Part shown: positions 1 to 11,724 of the stretch, one piece after another
How the letters are laid out: each line of letters begins with the position of its first letter
Numbering within the stretch: the stretch's first letter is position 1
Source of the DNA: Roridomyces roridus
Taxonomy: Eukaryota; Basidiomycota; Agaricomycetes; Agaricales; Mycenaceae
NCBI GenBank assembly: GCA_029378245.1
Contig: JARKIF010000005.1
Coordinates: forward strand, 558,001 to 622,000
Reading direction: 5' to 3'
Length of the DNA stretch: 64,000 nt
Made by a program: the position numbers and the translations under genes
Notes under the pieces: model-generated
Told to the model about the DNA's origin: nothing
Databases searched by the model: none
Seen by the model: the letters and a program-made list of their open reading frames with translations, nothing else

Positions 1-1986
1 CAGCTTCGTTCTTCGTGGCCCTGGCCTCACACATTTTTGCAGGCTGAAGCTCAAGGCTATCCACCGTTTTCAGTCCACCGCGACGGCAGTGGAGGACATC
101 ACTTCGTTGCAAAACGGAAAGCTAGGAAAGGGCCTGAAGGATTTCCTCACCCAGGAGGTTGTGGACAAGGGCAAGGGCAAGGAGGCGCTGCTTGTCATTG
201 ACCCCCATCTATGTGCGTTTGCTCTATGCAGTGAATTGGCTCATTTCTCACCCTGCGTTTCCAGCACGGTCAATTGCTAAAAAACTGAGCATCAATGTCA
301 GTGCTCTGGAGGGCAAGAACGAGGATCTCTGGCGCGGCATACGGACTCAGCTGACGGCACTGCTGAACGGTGTGGACCCCAGGGATCTGGCCACCATGAG
401 TCTCGGTCTCAGCCATTCGCTTTCGCGGTCCGTGGCGTTCTTGGGCGTGTTTTCCGTTGACGAACTTGCGTAGATTCAAGCTGAAATTCTCCCCGGACAA
501 GGTCGATACTATGGTCGTGCAAGCTATTGCTTTACTGGATGACCTGGACAAGGAAATCAATATCTATGCTATGCGGGTCAAGGTGAGCTGTCTCTCCCAG
601 ACAATTTTTTCTCCCGCTCATTTTACTGTCTAGGAATGGTACGGATGGCATTTCCCAGAAATGGCGAAAATTATCGTAGACAATATCGCCTACGCCAAGG
701 TGATCCGGCTAATGGGTGCGTTCCTTACGTTTCGGCAACACGTCTTCCTCAAACAAACTCTCCAGGTTTCCGGACGAACGCTGCGACAACATCGTTCGCC
801 GCCATCCTGCCGGAGGATCTCGAAGCAGTTCTCAAAGCAGCTGCTGAAATTTCCATGGGCACTGAAATATCAGATTCTGATATTGCCCACATCCACTCCT
901 TATGCGACCAAGTCATCTCTATCTCTGCATACCGGACACAACTCGCAGAGTACCTCCGCAATCGCATGAGTGCCATTGCCCCCAACTTGACTGCCCTTGT
1001 CGGCGAACTCGTCGGAGCACGGCTGATCAGCCACGCCGGCAGTTTGCTCAGCTTGGCCAAACACCCGGCAAGTACTGTTCAGATTCTCGGAGCAGAGAAA
1101 GCTCTCTTCCGGGCCCTCAAAACAAAACATGATACGCCGAAATACGGTCTCATCTATCATGTGCGCATTCATTTTTTCGTTCTTTCTCAGGCACTGACTC
1201 AGTGCAGGCTTCCCTTATTGGCCAAGCCCCACCCAAATTAAAGGGCAAGGTATATTCGTTTTCGATGTTCACAACGAGTTCATTGAGCTGATTTTATTCC
1301 GCAGATGGCTCGCATGGTGGCCACAAAAGCTGCTCTGTCAATCCGTGTGGATGCGCTCACGGACTCGGACGGCAAGTCAGAGCCCGCGGCTCCCTCAATA
1401 GGCATTGAAAACCGGGCCAAGCTCGAGTCGCGGCTAGCGTGCCCTCGAGCACCAGCTGGACGGATCTGGCGTGAGGCGATTTGCGGCGGATGGTGGCAAA
1501 AAACAGGCCAAGTTTGAGATGGGTGGCAACGTCAAGACGTACAACACCCAAGCGGACGCGGTCGAGCTCGTGTCGACGCAACGAGATGACCCGATGGCTA
1601 TCGCTGTTCAAGCTGTCCTAGATGTCAAGGAGGAGAAGAGGCGTGCGAAGGAGGAGCGGAGGGCAAAGAAACGCGCGGAGAAGGAGGGAGCGGACGAGTC
1701 GATGATGGATGTTGACGGGGAGGAGAAGGAGGACAAGAAGGACAAGAAGCGGAAGAGAAGGGAAAGTGAGGCTGCCAACGGCCATGCTGAGGAGGAGGAG
1801 GAGGTATCCAAGAAGGTGCGTTCCGTTTCCCTTGCAGTCTGGTTCATAACTAAGCAAACCCAGGAGGAGACGGAGGAGGAGCGCAAGGCCAGGAAGAAGG
1901 CTCGCAAGGCGGAAAAGGCGGCAGCAGAGGCGAATGGGGAGGACGGGTCACCCAAAAAGAAGAAGAAGAGAAAATCCGAGGCCTAA
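1..1986 (+). CDS. NOP58: Nop58, box C/D snoRNP core protein (5' end missing)
   Basis: Nop58 is a core protein of box C/D snoRNPs, which guide rRNA 2'-O-methylation and early pre-rRNA processing in the nucleolus. The window opens in an intron or exon edge, so the N-terminus is missing. The spliced reading shows the Nop domain signature ([52 protein letters not shown]) and then a lysine/glutamate-rich tail ending in [10 protein letters not shown], as in Nop58 rather than Nop56. At least six short introns interrupt it, including one near 212-270 and one within the charged tail near 1815-1860. The stop codon is at 1984-1986, only 108 bp before the ERG27 start. Identification is firm; exact exon edges are inferred from homology. 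Confidence 0.93.
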
Positions 1987-2094
1987 TAATTCCTGTACTT
2001 ACGTCTCTATTATTTTGTTTTCGTGTCTGCCTCCCTCTGCCGAACTGCATTGATGTAATCGCGTCGTACGACGCGGTTGCTCTTTTTCTTGACC

Positions 2095-3472
2095 ATGTCT
2101 GCCTGGCCTGTCGTCGTTGTCACCGGTGCCAACGCGTAAGTTCTGGCCGTTTTGCGTGCTGCTCAAGCTCAACAGCAATAGTGGTGTCGGTTTTGGTATC
2201 AGTCGGCGTCTGATCTTCCAGCTTTGTCTGTCCGACTCACCGGATTCCTGGCCTCAGCCTTGGGCCAATTCTGACGGATCGACCGAGTCCTCCCGTGTCG
2301 AAGGCCTGACTCTCATATTGGCTTGTCGCAGCACCAAACGAGCAGAAGCTGCGAAACAAGCCCTTTACGATGAAGTGGACGCGTACATTACTCGACTGCG
2401 AGCGCGTTCCTGGCTACGACGGACGTGCCGATAACTTCCGGCGCAATCTCAAGATAGAAACGGAACACTTGGATCTCTCCGTGCTGAGCAGCGTATTCAC
2501 TTTCGGGGAGAATATCTCGAAACGGTCCGTTGAAAATGACATGCTTTCTTGCGGACATTGATTTTCTTGTTTAGACACGCCTACATCTCCCACCTGGTAC
2601 TCAACGCCGGAGTTGCCAACTTCACGCATGTGAACTGGCTAGGCGTTGCAAAACAATTCGTCTGCAATGGTTTCCTCAGTACAATTACCGCGCCAGCATA
2701 CTATGTGCAGAGTACAGGCGAGGTCACCGCAGATGGCCTGGGCTTCGTATGGCAGAGCAACCTCTTTGGCCACTATGTATTGGTGTGTTCTCCGACGTCC
2801 TCAATATGTCCATGCTTAGGACAAACAGTTTCGCGTCCTCGAACCTTTACTGCAAAATCCAGCATATTCCGCAGAATCACGAGTTGTCTGGTCCTCCTCT
2901 ATAGAGGCGTCACCAAAGTTTTACGACGAAGACGATTGGCAGTTGGTCAAGACAGACCATTCATACGAGGCGGTGAAATACCAGATTGACTTGATTGGGA
3001 CCATCCTCGACCGCAAAGCTCTGGAAATTCATCCAGCAAGCAAATACGCCATTTCGTCTCTCATCCCGCCATCTGTTCCACAAAAATCAGCACCAACCTC
3101 GTCGCGTATGGAGGGTTCCTGGATACCATGAAAGTCCTTGTGTTCTACGTGGTACGTCGACCAAATGAACAATCGCGCACCTAACCTGGTGTACAGGGAC
3201 GGTTCTTACTCGGCTCACGCAACCACCCCATAACGCCCGACAATTCCGCCGTCGTTGCCGTCCACCTCGTTCTCGTCGCCATATCCTTCATCACTTTCTC
3301 TGCGGAATCGAACCCAGTGCGGTTTGGCGCCGAGACGGATCGGTGGGGTAACCCGGCCGTCGGGCTTTCCCCAGTGAGAGAGTGGGAAAAAAACCGGGCG
3401 CATGGAGAATTTCTTGTCGAACAGTGCGATGAACTTTACCGTGAGTTTGCGGCAAAGCGGGAATCAAAGTAG
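2095..3472 (+). CDS. ERG27: 3-ketosteroid reductase Erg27, with two apparent frame breaks
   Basis: Erg27 reduces the 3-keto group in sterol C-4 demethylation at the ER. The product begins MSAWPVVVVTGAN and, after a 5' intron, continues NSGVGFGISRR, giving the Rossmann TGxxxGxG motif. LVLNAG and the catalytic YxxxK (YEAVK, near 2962) follow, then RHFVSHPAICST, which is typical of this family. Introns near 2137-2180, 2527-2574 and 2785-2820 are well formed. Two places need a one-base change to keep the homologous frame: near 2402-2406 (before VPGYDG) and near 3024-3027 (between DRKALE and the RHFVSHP block). No usable intron explains either. They may be assembly indels or a decayed copy. The start follows a plausible ATG; the stop is at 3470-3472. 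Confidence 0.85.
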
Positions 3473-3809
3473 AGACGATTTAGATGACTGCTTGTTAATT
3501 GCTTGAATCTATTTCATTGGTATGCATGCATGCATGCTACCGCTCGACTCTGCATGTAAATCAAGGAAATTAAAGAAGGGGGGATAGTATGTGTGAATCG
3601 TAGTACAGTGCATTGTAGATAGATGGTGTGGGGTGATACAGGTAGTTGAGATGTGTGGGTATCGAATTCCGAGTCCAAGCAATGAATATGGGATAGCGAT
3701 GTGGGGTGTCCATGAGAGAGAAAATTCAGAGGAAAAAGTGAGTGAAAATTGGTTCGGGGGTTCGGTGGTTGGAAAAGACGGGTCGGTAGCATTCTGATCT
3801 TCTTCTTCT
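3473..3809. other. Convergent intergenic spacer ERG27 / cyclin
   Basis: This 337-bp gap lies between two converging genes and should hold both 3' UTRs. It is richer in AT than the flanking exons and has a short ATGC-rich alternation near 3522-3540 (tgcatgcatgcatgc). No coding potential was recognised. Confidence 0.6.
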
Positions 3810-5333
3810 TCAAACCTGCAACGAGGCATCCGCCACGGGCGCTCCGCGTCCCACACCCGGAAGGTGAGATCGCGAGTGAACTAGAACAAGCCTCTTGAAC
3901 GCACTCTGCCCATGATGCGATGGCATCCCATCTGACTGAGACTCGGCCAATCCTGAGGGCTTTTCTCCTCTGGCTGCACCCCACATCCGACTGAGGAAGC
4001 CACCGGACGCGCCAGTGCGACCTATACTTGGCATCGTCGCACTGACAGAGATGCTGGAGGCCGTTGCGGACGAGCGCTTTGAAGTGGCCATATGAGGCAT
4101 CGCCATCGACGTGCGGCGCAAGCTCGACTGCGGGGAGGCACCTGTCAAGGTGCTGACGGACGCTGTGTCAGAGGGTTTGCGAGAACGGTCCTGCGAGTGT
4201 TGGCCCTTGTACCCGTACGTGGGAACAGGGCGGAGAACGAACATCCTCTTGGACGACGTCGGTACCTGTGCGTAGTCATCGACCTGTTCAGGTGCCTGGA
4301 ATTCGGCTTCGGAACCAGCATATGCTGAGCTGGCGTCGTAGTACACACGCCCGTCCGTGTCGGATTCGTAGTCGGAGTCACTCAACCAGCCAGATGACGA
4401 TGACGACGACGAGGAACTGTTATCGTCCACCATTGATCCCATGTCCGAGGATGCGTACGAAGAACCAGAATCGCAGCTGCGGGTAGCCACAGGCAGAGTG
4501 TTGTTTGTTCGGGAAGAAGTGGAGAGGTGGCTATGCGAGAGGCGCTTGGCGAGCTCTCGGACTGTCGAGACCAGGGTTGACGACGCGTTGGAGGAAGATG
4601 AAGACGAGGAAGATGATGATGATGATAAAGAACCGGAAGACGGGTCGTATGGCGGGGCTGGCGTCGCCGTTCTCTGCTGCTTCTGTCCTTGAGCGTGGAC
4701 TCGGACCCTGCCTCCTCTGGCGACCTTTGTAACAGGGACGACTCGTGTGCTCGGATAGGTGCAGCACATGAAAGGGGCAAAGGCTGAGCAAGCTTCTTCT
4801 TCCTGGAAGCGGAGGTCGTAGTCGAGGAGAAAGAGAAGTTGTTGCTCCATCAAATTGACCTCATGAACTTGGAAAATGTTGAAGGCATGAAGGGTCCAGT
4901 GCACGTTCTTTGGGGAGGAGTCGTTGAGATACTTGGCAGCCACGATGAGGGTAGCGAGGAAGATCCGATGCCTCGTGCACGGCAGTGCTAGAGAAAGAGG
5001 TCAGCGGGGTACTGGGCGAGTAACACTGGCGGGCATACAAGTCACTGAGCTGTGCAATTTGGGCCGGAGCCTCTCGAGATAAATTAGGGTGGTGAGGAAG
5101 GTGGCGGTGTTCAAGTTCGCTCCTTTGACGATGCCGCACATGAAATGCTCGATAGATATCGGTTCGGGGTACTGGGCGAGGGCGTCCTCGCCGAGAGCGG
5201 TTGACAACCGGCGGGCGACATAAATGACCATCTCGATTGTGACAGGCTGGGACATGAGGTAGACGAGACCTGGGTTGTGGAGGGCGACGGGCAGGAGAGA
5301 CGCGGGGTGGCGTCGCTGAGAGCGCTGAGACAT
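3810..5333 (-). CDS. PCL-type cyclin (Pho85-like CDK partner)
   Basis: The N-terminal part has a cyclin box: helix EMVIYVARRLSTAL, then ISIEHFMCGIVKGANLNTAT, LIYLERLRPKL and, after an intron near 4991-5036, CTRHRIFLATLIVAAKYLND and EVNLMEQQLLFLLDYDLRF. This is the Pcl1/Pcl2 pattern of cyclins that activate Pho85-like kinases in cell-cycle and nutrient control. The C-terminal half (about 300 residues) is low-complexity, rich in Ser, Asp and Gly with long Ser runs, and is probably disordered. I chose the start at 5331-5333 (MSQRSQRRH) because the residues encoded further upstream do not look like a cyclin N-terminus. The gene lies head to tail with CBP80, 149 bp downstream of its stop. Confidence 0.82.
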
Positions 5334-5482
5334 TTCGCAAAGAGAACGGATGATAGAGAAATGTGAATTATGCGGAGGAGGTGGAAGAGAGAGAAGAGCG
5401 TAACCACAGATCAAAACAAACTCGCGTTCGATCAAGTCACGCGGGGGCGAACCAAGTAACTAAAGCAAGTACATATAACGAT

Positions 5483-8400
5483 TTACTCCTGCCCCGTGGC
5501 GACTTGCCATGTCTTTTTCAGCAGCTCTGCAGCAGGGTCCGTCGACCCATCGAATTTGGCAAACGAAACGGTCCATAATGTTGTCGAATAGTTCCGCAGG
5601 TAGGGAGCATACTGCGGACAATTAGATCATACACTCGCTCCGAAGACACTACTCACCGAACGACAGAACTGCCGATACCAGCCCCAGGTCTCCCAGGCAT
5701 CCCACTGGTCCTTCTCCCACCCTGCACGATCGCTCCACCCATCTTCGGAGATCACCACACGCGAGTGTGGGTTGGGGTTTGCATCAGAAGCCCCTGGGGC
5801 AAGGCAGGACACAAATCCATCCAGAGTGCGAGACAGAGCAGCTTTTTGCTCCCGTGTCAAACTGGTAAACGCCTTGAGAGCGGTGGTGAGAGCAGGGCTG
5901 TCCGCGGCGAGCGCCTCGTCTGTATAAACAAGTCAGACAGCGTACAATGGCTCCAGCAATGCGAACCTGTTTTCTCTGGGACATTTTCTTCCCCGTCCAC
6001 CTCCATGACAGTGTTTCCTTCCGCCTTGGCCTTGACTCTGGCACGATTGTCGTCGTCTTCCTTTCTAAGAGCAACAACCTTTCTTCGGGCGATCATGACA
6101 CGACCGTTCGCTTTGTCCAGCGCACCCTTCAAGAGATCCCACTCGAACGCACTCAGGCTGAGTGGCCCCGTGGCTTCACTGAATTGCCTGATTTCTCCAC
6201 GATGGACAAAGGTCCAGGCAACTACATCCGTCGGGTCGACAATCTGATACTGCATCAACTTGTCAAAGACAATGGCCACCATATGCCGATTGAGCTTCCA
6301 AAACGCAGCAGATGCGGTGAGAATATCGGCTTTGGCCTCGGGGGTTCCGCTACCACTGGCACTGGAGACGCCTCCACTGGCGATGTGGCGCAGGAGCGGG
6401 AGGTAGCGCTCGATAGCGTTCAAGAGATGGGAAAAGGACCGTGATCCAATGTGCAAAAGAGACTGCATTGCAATGGATCGAATGAGTCCGTCGACATTGA
6501 CGATCTCGCCGTCGTCAGATGTGTCCAGGGTTCCCTTGAGCGTTTCGAGATGAGCAATGACATCCTCTGCCTTGGCGCGGCCGCGGAATAAATTCAGCAC
6601 AGCTTGAGCAGCGTCGTGATGGGGTTTGGCTGTATTTGGGATGAGACGTTGCAAAATCAGTGTTGAGGAATAGTTGTACCTGGATCGTCGTATTCAAAGT
6701 CAGGACCCGGAGCCTGCTCGCCGATGGTATGGCCCTCGGGTGCCTGCATTTCTTGCGGAAGGGTCTTAAGGATACGATCATGGTACGAGAGACGGATTTC
6801 GAATTCTATTGCTCGACGCATGAAAGCACGTTTGGGATGCTGGACCGCCAGAGAAAGCTCGGGAATCCTGCAAGCGGTTAGCAAAGGCTTGGCATCCAGA
6901 GAAACAGACCTACCACTCTTTCCACACCCACTGGAAGCCAAAATTACTCATGTGGATCGCGAACCACTCGGCGAAGCGGCGAGCCACTTCGACATCGAGT
7001 CCTTCGCCAAGCATGCTGTAAAGTTTCCGGATTGATTTTCCAACTGCTGGCCCGACGGTGGATGGGGAGAGCTTGCACAACTCCGTGATCAAGCCTATAT
7101 AGTAAATGGACTTTTGTGAAGCTTCAGGCAGCACCAAGTAGGCCCCTAAGAGATTCTACTGAACGTTTAGCCAAAGCATGTCAGAGTTAGGCAACGAACT
7201 GACCTCGATGACGGTGCTCTCTAGCTGCCAATCCTTCTCTGGCACGGGTTCGGGTGCATTTGTTGCTCCAGGCTTGGGCTTGAATGTCCCTGGAACTGTC
7301 CATTTCGGGAACTCGAGCAACAGGCGGGCGCATTCTTTGCGGTTGACTTCATATATATCGATAATATCGGTGAGACCAGCATAAACAGCGTATCCTGCAG
7401 GAGTCTGAGGATCTGGAGTGACCTAGGAACGATATTAGCACGTGAACGGAGAGAGCAACTAGACTACTTGCATCATTGTCGAACAGAGGAATGAAATACT
7501 CTGGCCACTCTTCTTTTTTGACTTGAGCTTCCTCGCCGGAATCAGTGGCGAGGCCGTCCAGCTCGATGACTTCCGGAGGAACCAGGACCGAAGGAAGATT
7601 GTACGGAACAAAGGTAGCTGGATCAGGATCCTCGATGCTGGTGTACGGCTGTAGGAAGCTGGAGGCCGTCTCAGTAAAGTCCGATTCATCAAGAGTTTTT
7701 AGAGCGCGGAGCAAGATATCGAGCAGCTAGAATAATGAATACCGATCTGTTAAGGTGGGTCTGCAGGGCTTACTTCATTGGGAGGCGTTTCCTCAGAGTA
7801 CAAGTTGACCATCGGCGCCACGAGTGTCTTGGGGTTGGTGAGTGTGTCATTGTACGCTTGTATAGCATTGACTATTTCTTGGACATGTTCCGCAGAAGCA
7901 GGTTTCAACACAGGACCTCCCTATGACAGATATAGCAGACCAGAAGAAACAACGCATGGACTCACGATCATGAGCCCTTCACCGGCACAGACTGCGGCTT
8001 TCTTGGCTCTTCCATGGGAAACTCCGAATTCCTCTAGCACGGCAGTAAAGGACTGCAATAGCCCAAACAACGAGTCCGCCGCAATCAACTTGGCCACAGT
8101 GAGATGAGCAAAGAAGTGTATCTTTATCCACAGTCAGGGCATCGTTGGCGTCGGGCAGTCATTACTCACACAAAGTCGCGTCTCTCGCCACGCTAGCTTG
8201 TCCAAGTACGCTTGAAAACCCTTCCAAAAGTCCTCGAGAATCTGTTTCCCGAGAGATGGTCCCTCACTCGAGGTTTCCTCGGGAGGAATGTCGTGAAGCC
8301 GCCGCAGAAGCGTAACATAGTGTGGAATTTTGTATGGTTGTTCAGTGACGCTGCAGAAGAGTCAGGCAACGAAATGGGTCGTAGTAGACGCATGTACGCT

Positions 8401-8726
8401 ATCCGGAAGGCCTCGGAGAGGTTGGGTATGTTGTATGGAGCGCTATCCCGAATGTGCTTTTCGATTGTGGGCAGTTCTTGCTCGACATCCTTGGTGACAG
8501 CTGAGACGGGCACAGAGGCAACTGTGTTGTGCTCACCAAGTCTCCGAATTTTATTATCGAGGTTTTGAGCTTGTCCGCAGGAGACTCGTAGGGTTCGCGA
8601 CGACGGTCATCATAATCATCTGGACGGCGCGCGTCGGAGAACGTAAAGAGCAGCAGATTTTTTGTCGGCCTCACCTCTGTAGCGTCTCCTGTTGCCGCCA
8701 CCGCGATGGGGTCGGTCGTAACTCAT
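5483..8726 (-). CDS. NCBP1: Nuclear cap-binding complex large subunit CBP80 (NCBP1)
   Basis: CBP80 pairs with CBP20 to bind the 5' m7G cap of nascent RNA polymerase II transcripts and couples capping to splicing, 3' processing and export. The start MSYDRPHRGGGN is followed by an intron and then DDYDDRRREPYESPADKLKT, matching the family N-terminus before the first MIF4G repeat. Family blocks occur in order: LSNFGFQWVWKEW, RLSYHDRILKTLP, FSHLLNAIERYLPLL, HMVAIVFDKLMQYQIVDPTDVVAW. The last exon ends in WQVATGQE with a stop at 5483-5485. About ten short introns are implied. The gene diverges from the PPR-like gene across 222 bp. Two other proteins of the same RNA system, NCBP3-like and ARS2, are encoded further along the window. 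Confidence 0.93.
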
Positions 8727-8948
8727 TTTATGCAGGGTATTCACGCTCTACGTTGTGGTAGTTCCTCTGCTCGGCAAAGTCGGCACGTGCCATCCATCAA
8801 CTGACTTTTGCTTGCGTTCCGCCCCGAACATTCCTTGCCAGGCCCTGGCCTGCGCAGAGTACTACCTCAACGCTGCCATAACGTCGGTGTAGAACAGTCT
8901 TATGCTGCCCATTTCTGACGTTCTTCACAGTAATTTCATGCCAACTAC

Positions 8949-11708
8949 ATGCGATGCATTCCGACAACAACATTTAAGAATGCATTTCGTACCAGTGGAT
9001 TCTCATGTCGGCCTTCTCTTCATGCCAGACAGTCCATCCGACGCGTTTGTGCAACGTCTGCGGTGTTATCACACCCACTTGGCGCGTCCGTCGCGGTCTC
9101 CGACTCGTCTGCGTCCCTGCCGAACTTGCTGGTGAAGCCCTCCAAGATATCCTTTGCTGCTGCGCAGGCCATCCGGATGTGCATGAACAACGGTGGAACA
9201 GCCGACGCCTTTTTTGTGCTCAATTCCATCCGTTATGCCGCCCATCGTCATTCCTCCTCCGTCCTTCCTTTCAAAATGCCTGGGATACTACATTCCAAGA
9301 CGGAATTCGAAGAGGCTGCGTTGCAGTTTGGGCCTGGCGTTTCACAGCGTCTGTCTGCTCACGTTCTACTCCACGGTCTCCTTCGACACCACCAGCCAGA
9401 GCCTGCCTTTGAGCTTGCAAAGCTGATGATGGCCGAGGGCGTCTCAATCCGTGCCGCAACCCTGGAAGCGGTCATAAAATCACTAGTTTCCCCTCCACCC
9501 GCTCTCTGGAAGGGCCAACACAGACCACCTCATCCCGACATTCCCTTGACATCCGCCGCAGATGCCATGTGTCTTCGTCCGTCGATAATGGCTGATCAGC
9601 GCACGCGTTTTGCTCTGAAGCTGCTGTTTCTCGCACGCAGACATCGCCAGCGACGAACAGACACCATGTTCAAACTATTCATGGCAGTGTCATTGTTGAA
9701 TGGGGAGCTGATTATCTTCTCCTTGTTGTTTGGTTGGACCTGCCGAGATTGGCAGACGGCATATTCGCTCGAGCAGACTTTGGAGGCTATCCCTGAAGAC
9801 CATCAACTTCACCTTTCCAGCCAGGCGACAGCCGCCAAATTGCGTTTGACACACTTGCGCAGTGAAGCAATTGTTCCTGATCGGGATACTTTGCATCGCG
9901 GGCTGTCGGTGATCGCCTCTATTCTTGCGCGGGATGGGGACGTGCCCGAGCCGACTCACGCCCGTCTGGTTGCCTTGCAGGCGCTGGGCAATATCGCTGG
10001 CCTTTTAGATCGGCGACAGATTCCGTTCCCCGACATCGCACCGCTTATCCGCACGATGTATAATTGCCCTCGTGTGGAGGACGAAATTTGGATAAAGGGC
10101 CCAAGAGGTTGTCCTGAGCGAATAAAAGCTCACAGCTACTTCCACCGCGTTCTTGGGAGTCTCATCCGCAAACTTCCATCTCATCCTCCGGCCCCCACCG
10201 GTGGTCCCCGTGCCCTTGTCGAAAACCATCGCTTCCATATGTTACCTCCCCTGGATTTGTGCGGTTATAATTCCCTGCTGCATTATTCCTTGCGCCATCG
10301 ACTATCCCCTACGATGGCCCACAAGGTCCTCAGTCATGGCTTGGAAGTACGCCATAAACCCATCCACCCGGATACCGTGACTGCAAACATCCTAATTCGC
10401 TCAGGCACCCTGCTGCGCAGATACGACATCGTCACTCAAGTGTTACAATCCATGGGGCAGCCGACTTTTGTTCCTCAAGTTCCATTTACGCCGCCAACTC
10501 CCGATGCACACGTGGAGAGCAAAGTCATTCTTCCCACTGAAACAATACCAGTTGTCCCAAGAAAGCAGAGGGGTCAAGGTCGGCTCGAGTGGGGCTTTCG
10601 GATTCGTCGCGCCAGTGGCGAGGAGATCCAAATCCCTGGGCTACCTGCCGATGCCGACATCCGGACTCTCACTTCGTATATATCGTACCTCACGACGGTT
10701 GGTCGACCGCTGGCAATACGCAATCTACTCTTCCAGGTCATCCCCGAATTGCGTAGTGCCATATATCCTACCAACTCGGAGCTGAAAGAAGACCGTCCTC
10801 TGGGTCGTGCGAGCTTCCTTGCCGCCCTTCGCCGCTCAATCACTCTTGGACCCGTCTTTTTCACGGTGGTTCTAGACGCACTATACAAATCGGGTCAGCC
10901 CGCGCTTGCGGACCGTGTCTGGGAGTTGGCCAAGAGGGCAGAACGGGCAAGCTGGATGCGCTATCATCTGCCCGAGGGTGAGCCTTGGATATTTGGACCG
11001 CAGACGTACACGATCATGTTGAATTGCTACGGCGATTTGGCTCGTCGCCGCCGGCCCTACCTCCTCAAGATGCGGCGCAACCAGCGGATTAGCAGGCGGA
11101 CGTCGGTAGATTCCGTGTGGGCCTCCTTCGTATATGAATGCCAGAAGATGCCACCGCCTCTCCAACCGCATCGCGTGCTACAACTACTGCATGATATGAT
11201 GGGCGGTGCTGCCCTGGCCGTCTTCCGGCGTCTACACGACCTGCCTCGCACATATGCCAGGATACATCAGCTGCGCGACTGGCTCCCCGAGGAGGACCTG
11301 CCTAAACCTGACGCCCGTTTCTTCAACGCTGCGTTACGCGTTTTCCGGCCGCGCGTGGCGGCTCCTGCGCACAAGGCCTGGTACAGGAAGCGGCTGAACG
11401 CAGCCACATTCCAATCACAGCATCATGGGATGATTCCGGAATCCAAGGGATGGAATCTCCCTCTGCATGAAGTTGCGGAGCATATGCTTGCTGCTGGGTT
11501 TGCGTTACCGATTGGAGTGCAGTATCTGTTCGCTGGTCGGCTGGAGGGCATCGAGAGGCCAGATGTGGAACGCCCGGACCGTGCACCGTACGAGTATCCC
11601 AAGTACAGGCTGCATTGGCGACGGTTCCGGATCGGTACTCCCAAGGAAAGAGGTCTCCCGTTGTCGTGGAAGGCTCGGAAGTGGAGAAGGGTCCAACGCA
11701 AAGTGTAG
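8949..11708 (+). CDS. Large PPR-like mitochondrial protein, intronless
   Basis: This is a single open frame of 919 codons with no recognisable intron, unlike most neighbours. The first ~60 residues are rich in Arg, Ser and Ala with few acids, suggesting mitochondrial import. Pairs of amphipathic helices recur (LSAHVLLHGLLRHHQPEPAF, LCGYNSLLHYSLRHRLSPTM, GPVFFTVVLDALYKSGQPAL), the pattern of degenerate pentatricopeptide repeats. By analogy it may bind organellar RNA in processing, stability or translation, but no specific family was recognised. It converges on the mitochondrial IF3 gene with only 16 bp between stop codons, so the 3' UTRs must overlap. The start at 8949 precedes the presumed targeting peptide; other Met codons nearby are possible. 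Confidence 0.72.
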   Translation: MRCIPTTTFKNAFRTSGFSCRPSLHARQSIRRVCATSAVLSHPLGASVAVSDSSASLPNLLVKPSKISFAAAQAIRMCMNNGGTADAFFVLNSIRYAAHRHSSSVLPFKMPGILHSKTEFEEAALQFGPGVSQRLSAHVLLHGLLRHHQPEPAFELAKLMMAEGVSIRAATLEAVIKSLVSPPPALWKGQHRPPHPDIPLTSAADAMCLRPSIMADQRTRFALKLLFLARRHRQRRTDTMFKLFMAVSLLNGELIIFSLLFGWTCRDWQTAYSLEQTLEAIPEDHQLHLSSQATAAKLRLTHLRSEAIVPDRDTLHRGLSVIASILARDGDVPEPTHARLVALQALGNIAGLLDRRQIPFPDIAPLIRTMYNCPRVEDEIWIKGPRGCPERIKAHSYFHRVLGSLIRKLPSHPPAPTGGPRALVENHRFHMLPPLDLCGYNSLLHYSLRHRLSPTMAHKVLSHGLEVRHKPIHPDTVTANILIRSGTLLRRYDIVTQVLQSMGQPTFVPQVPFTPPTPDAHVESKVILPTETIPVVPRKQRGQGRLEWGFRIRRASGEEIQIPGLPADADIRTLTSYISYLTTVGRPLAIRNLLFQVIPELRSAIYPTNSELKEDRPLGRASFLAALRRSITLGPVFFTVVLDALYKSGQPALADRVWELAKRAERASWMRYHLPEGEPWIFGPQTYTIMLNCYGDLARRRRPYLLKMRRNQRISRRTSVDSVWASFVYECQKMPPPLQPHRVLQLLHDMMGGAALAVFRRLHDLPRTYARIHQLRDWLPEEDLPKPDARFFNAALRVFRPRVAAPAHKAWYRKRLNAATFQSQHHGMIPESKGWNLPLHEVAEHMLAAGFALPIGVQYLFAGRLEGIERPDVERPDRAPYEYPKYRLHWRRFRIGTPKERGLPLSWKARKWRRVQRKV

Positions 11709-11724
11709 AATAATACTTGTACTG

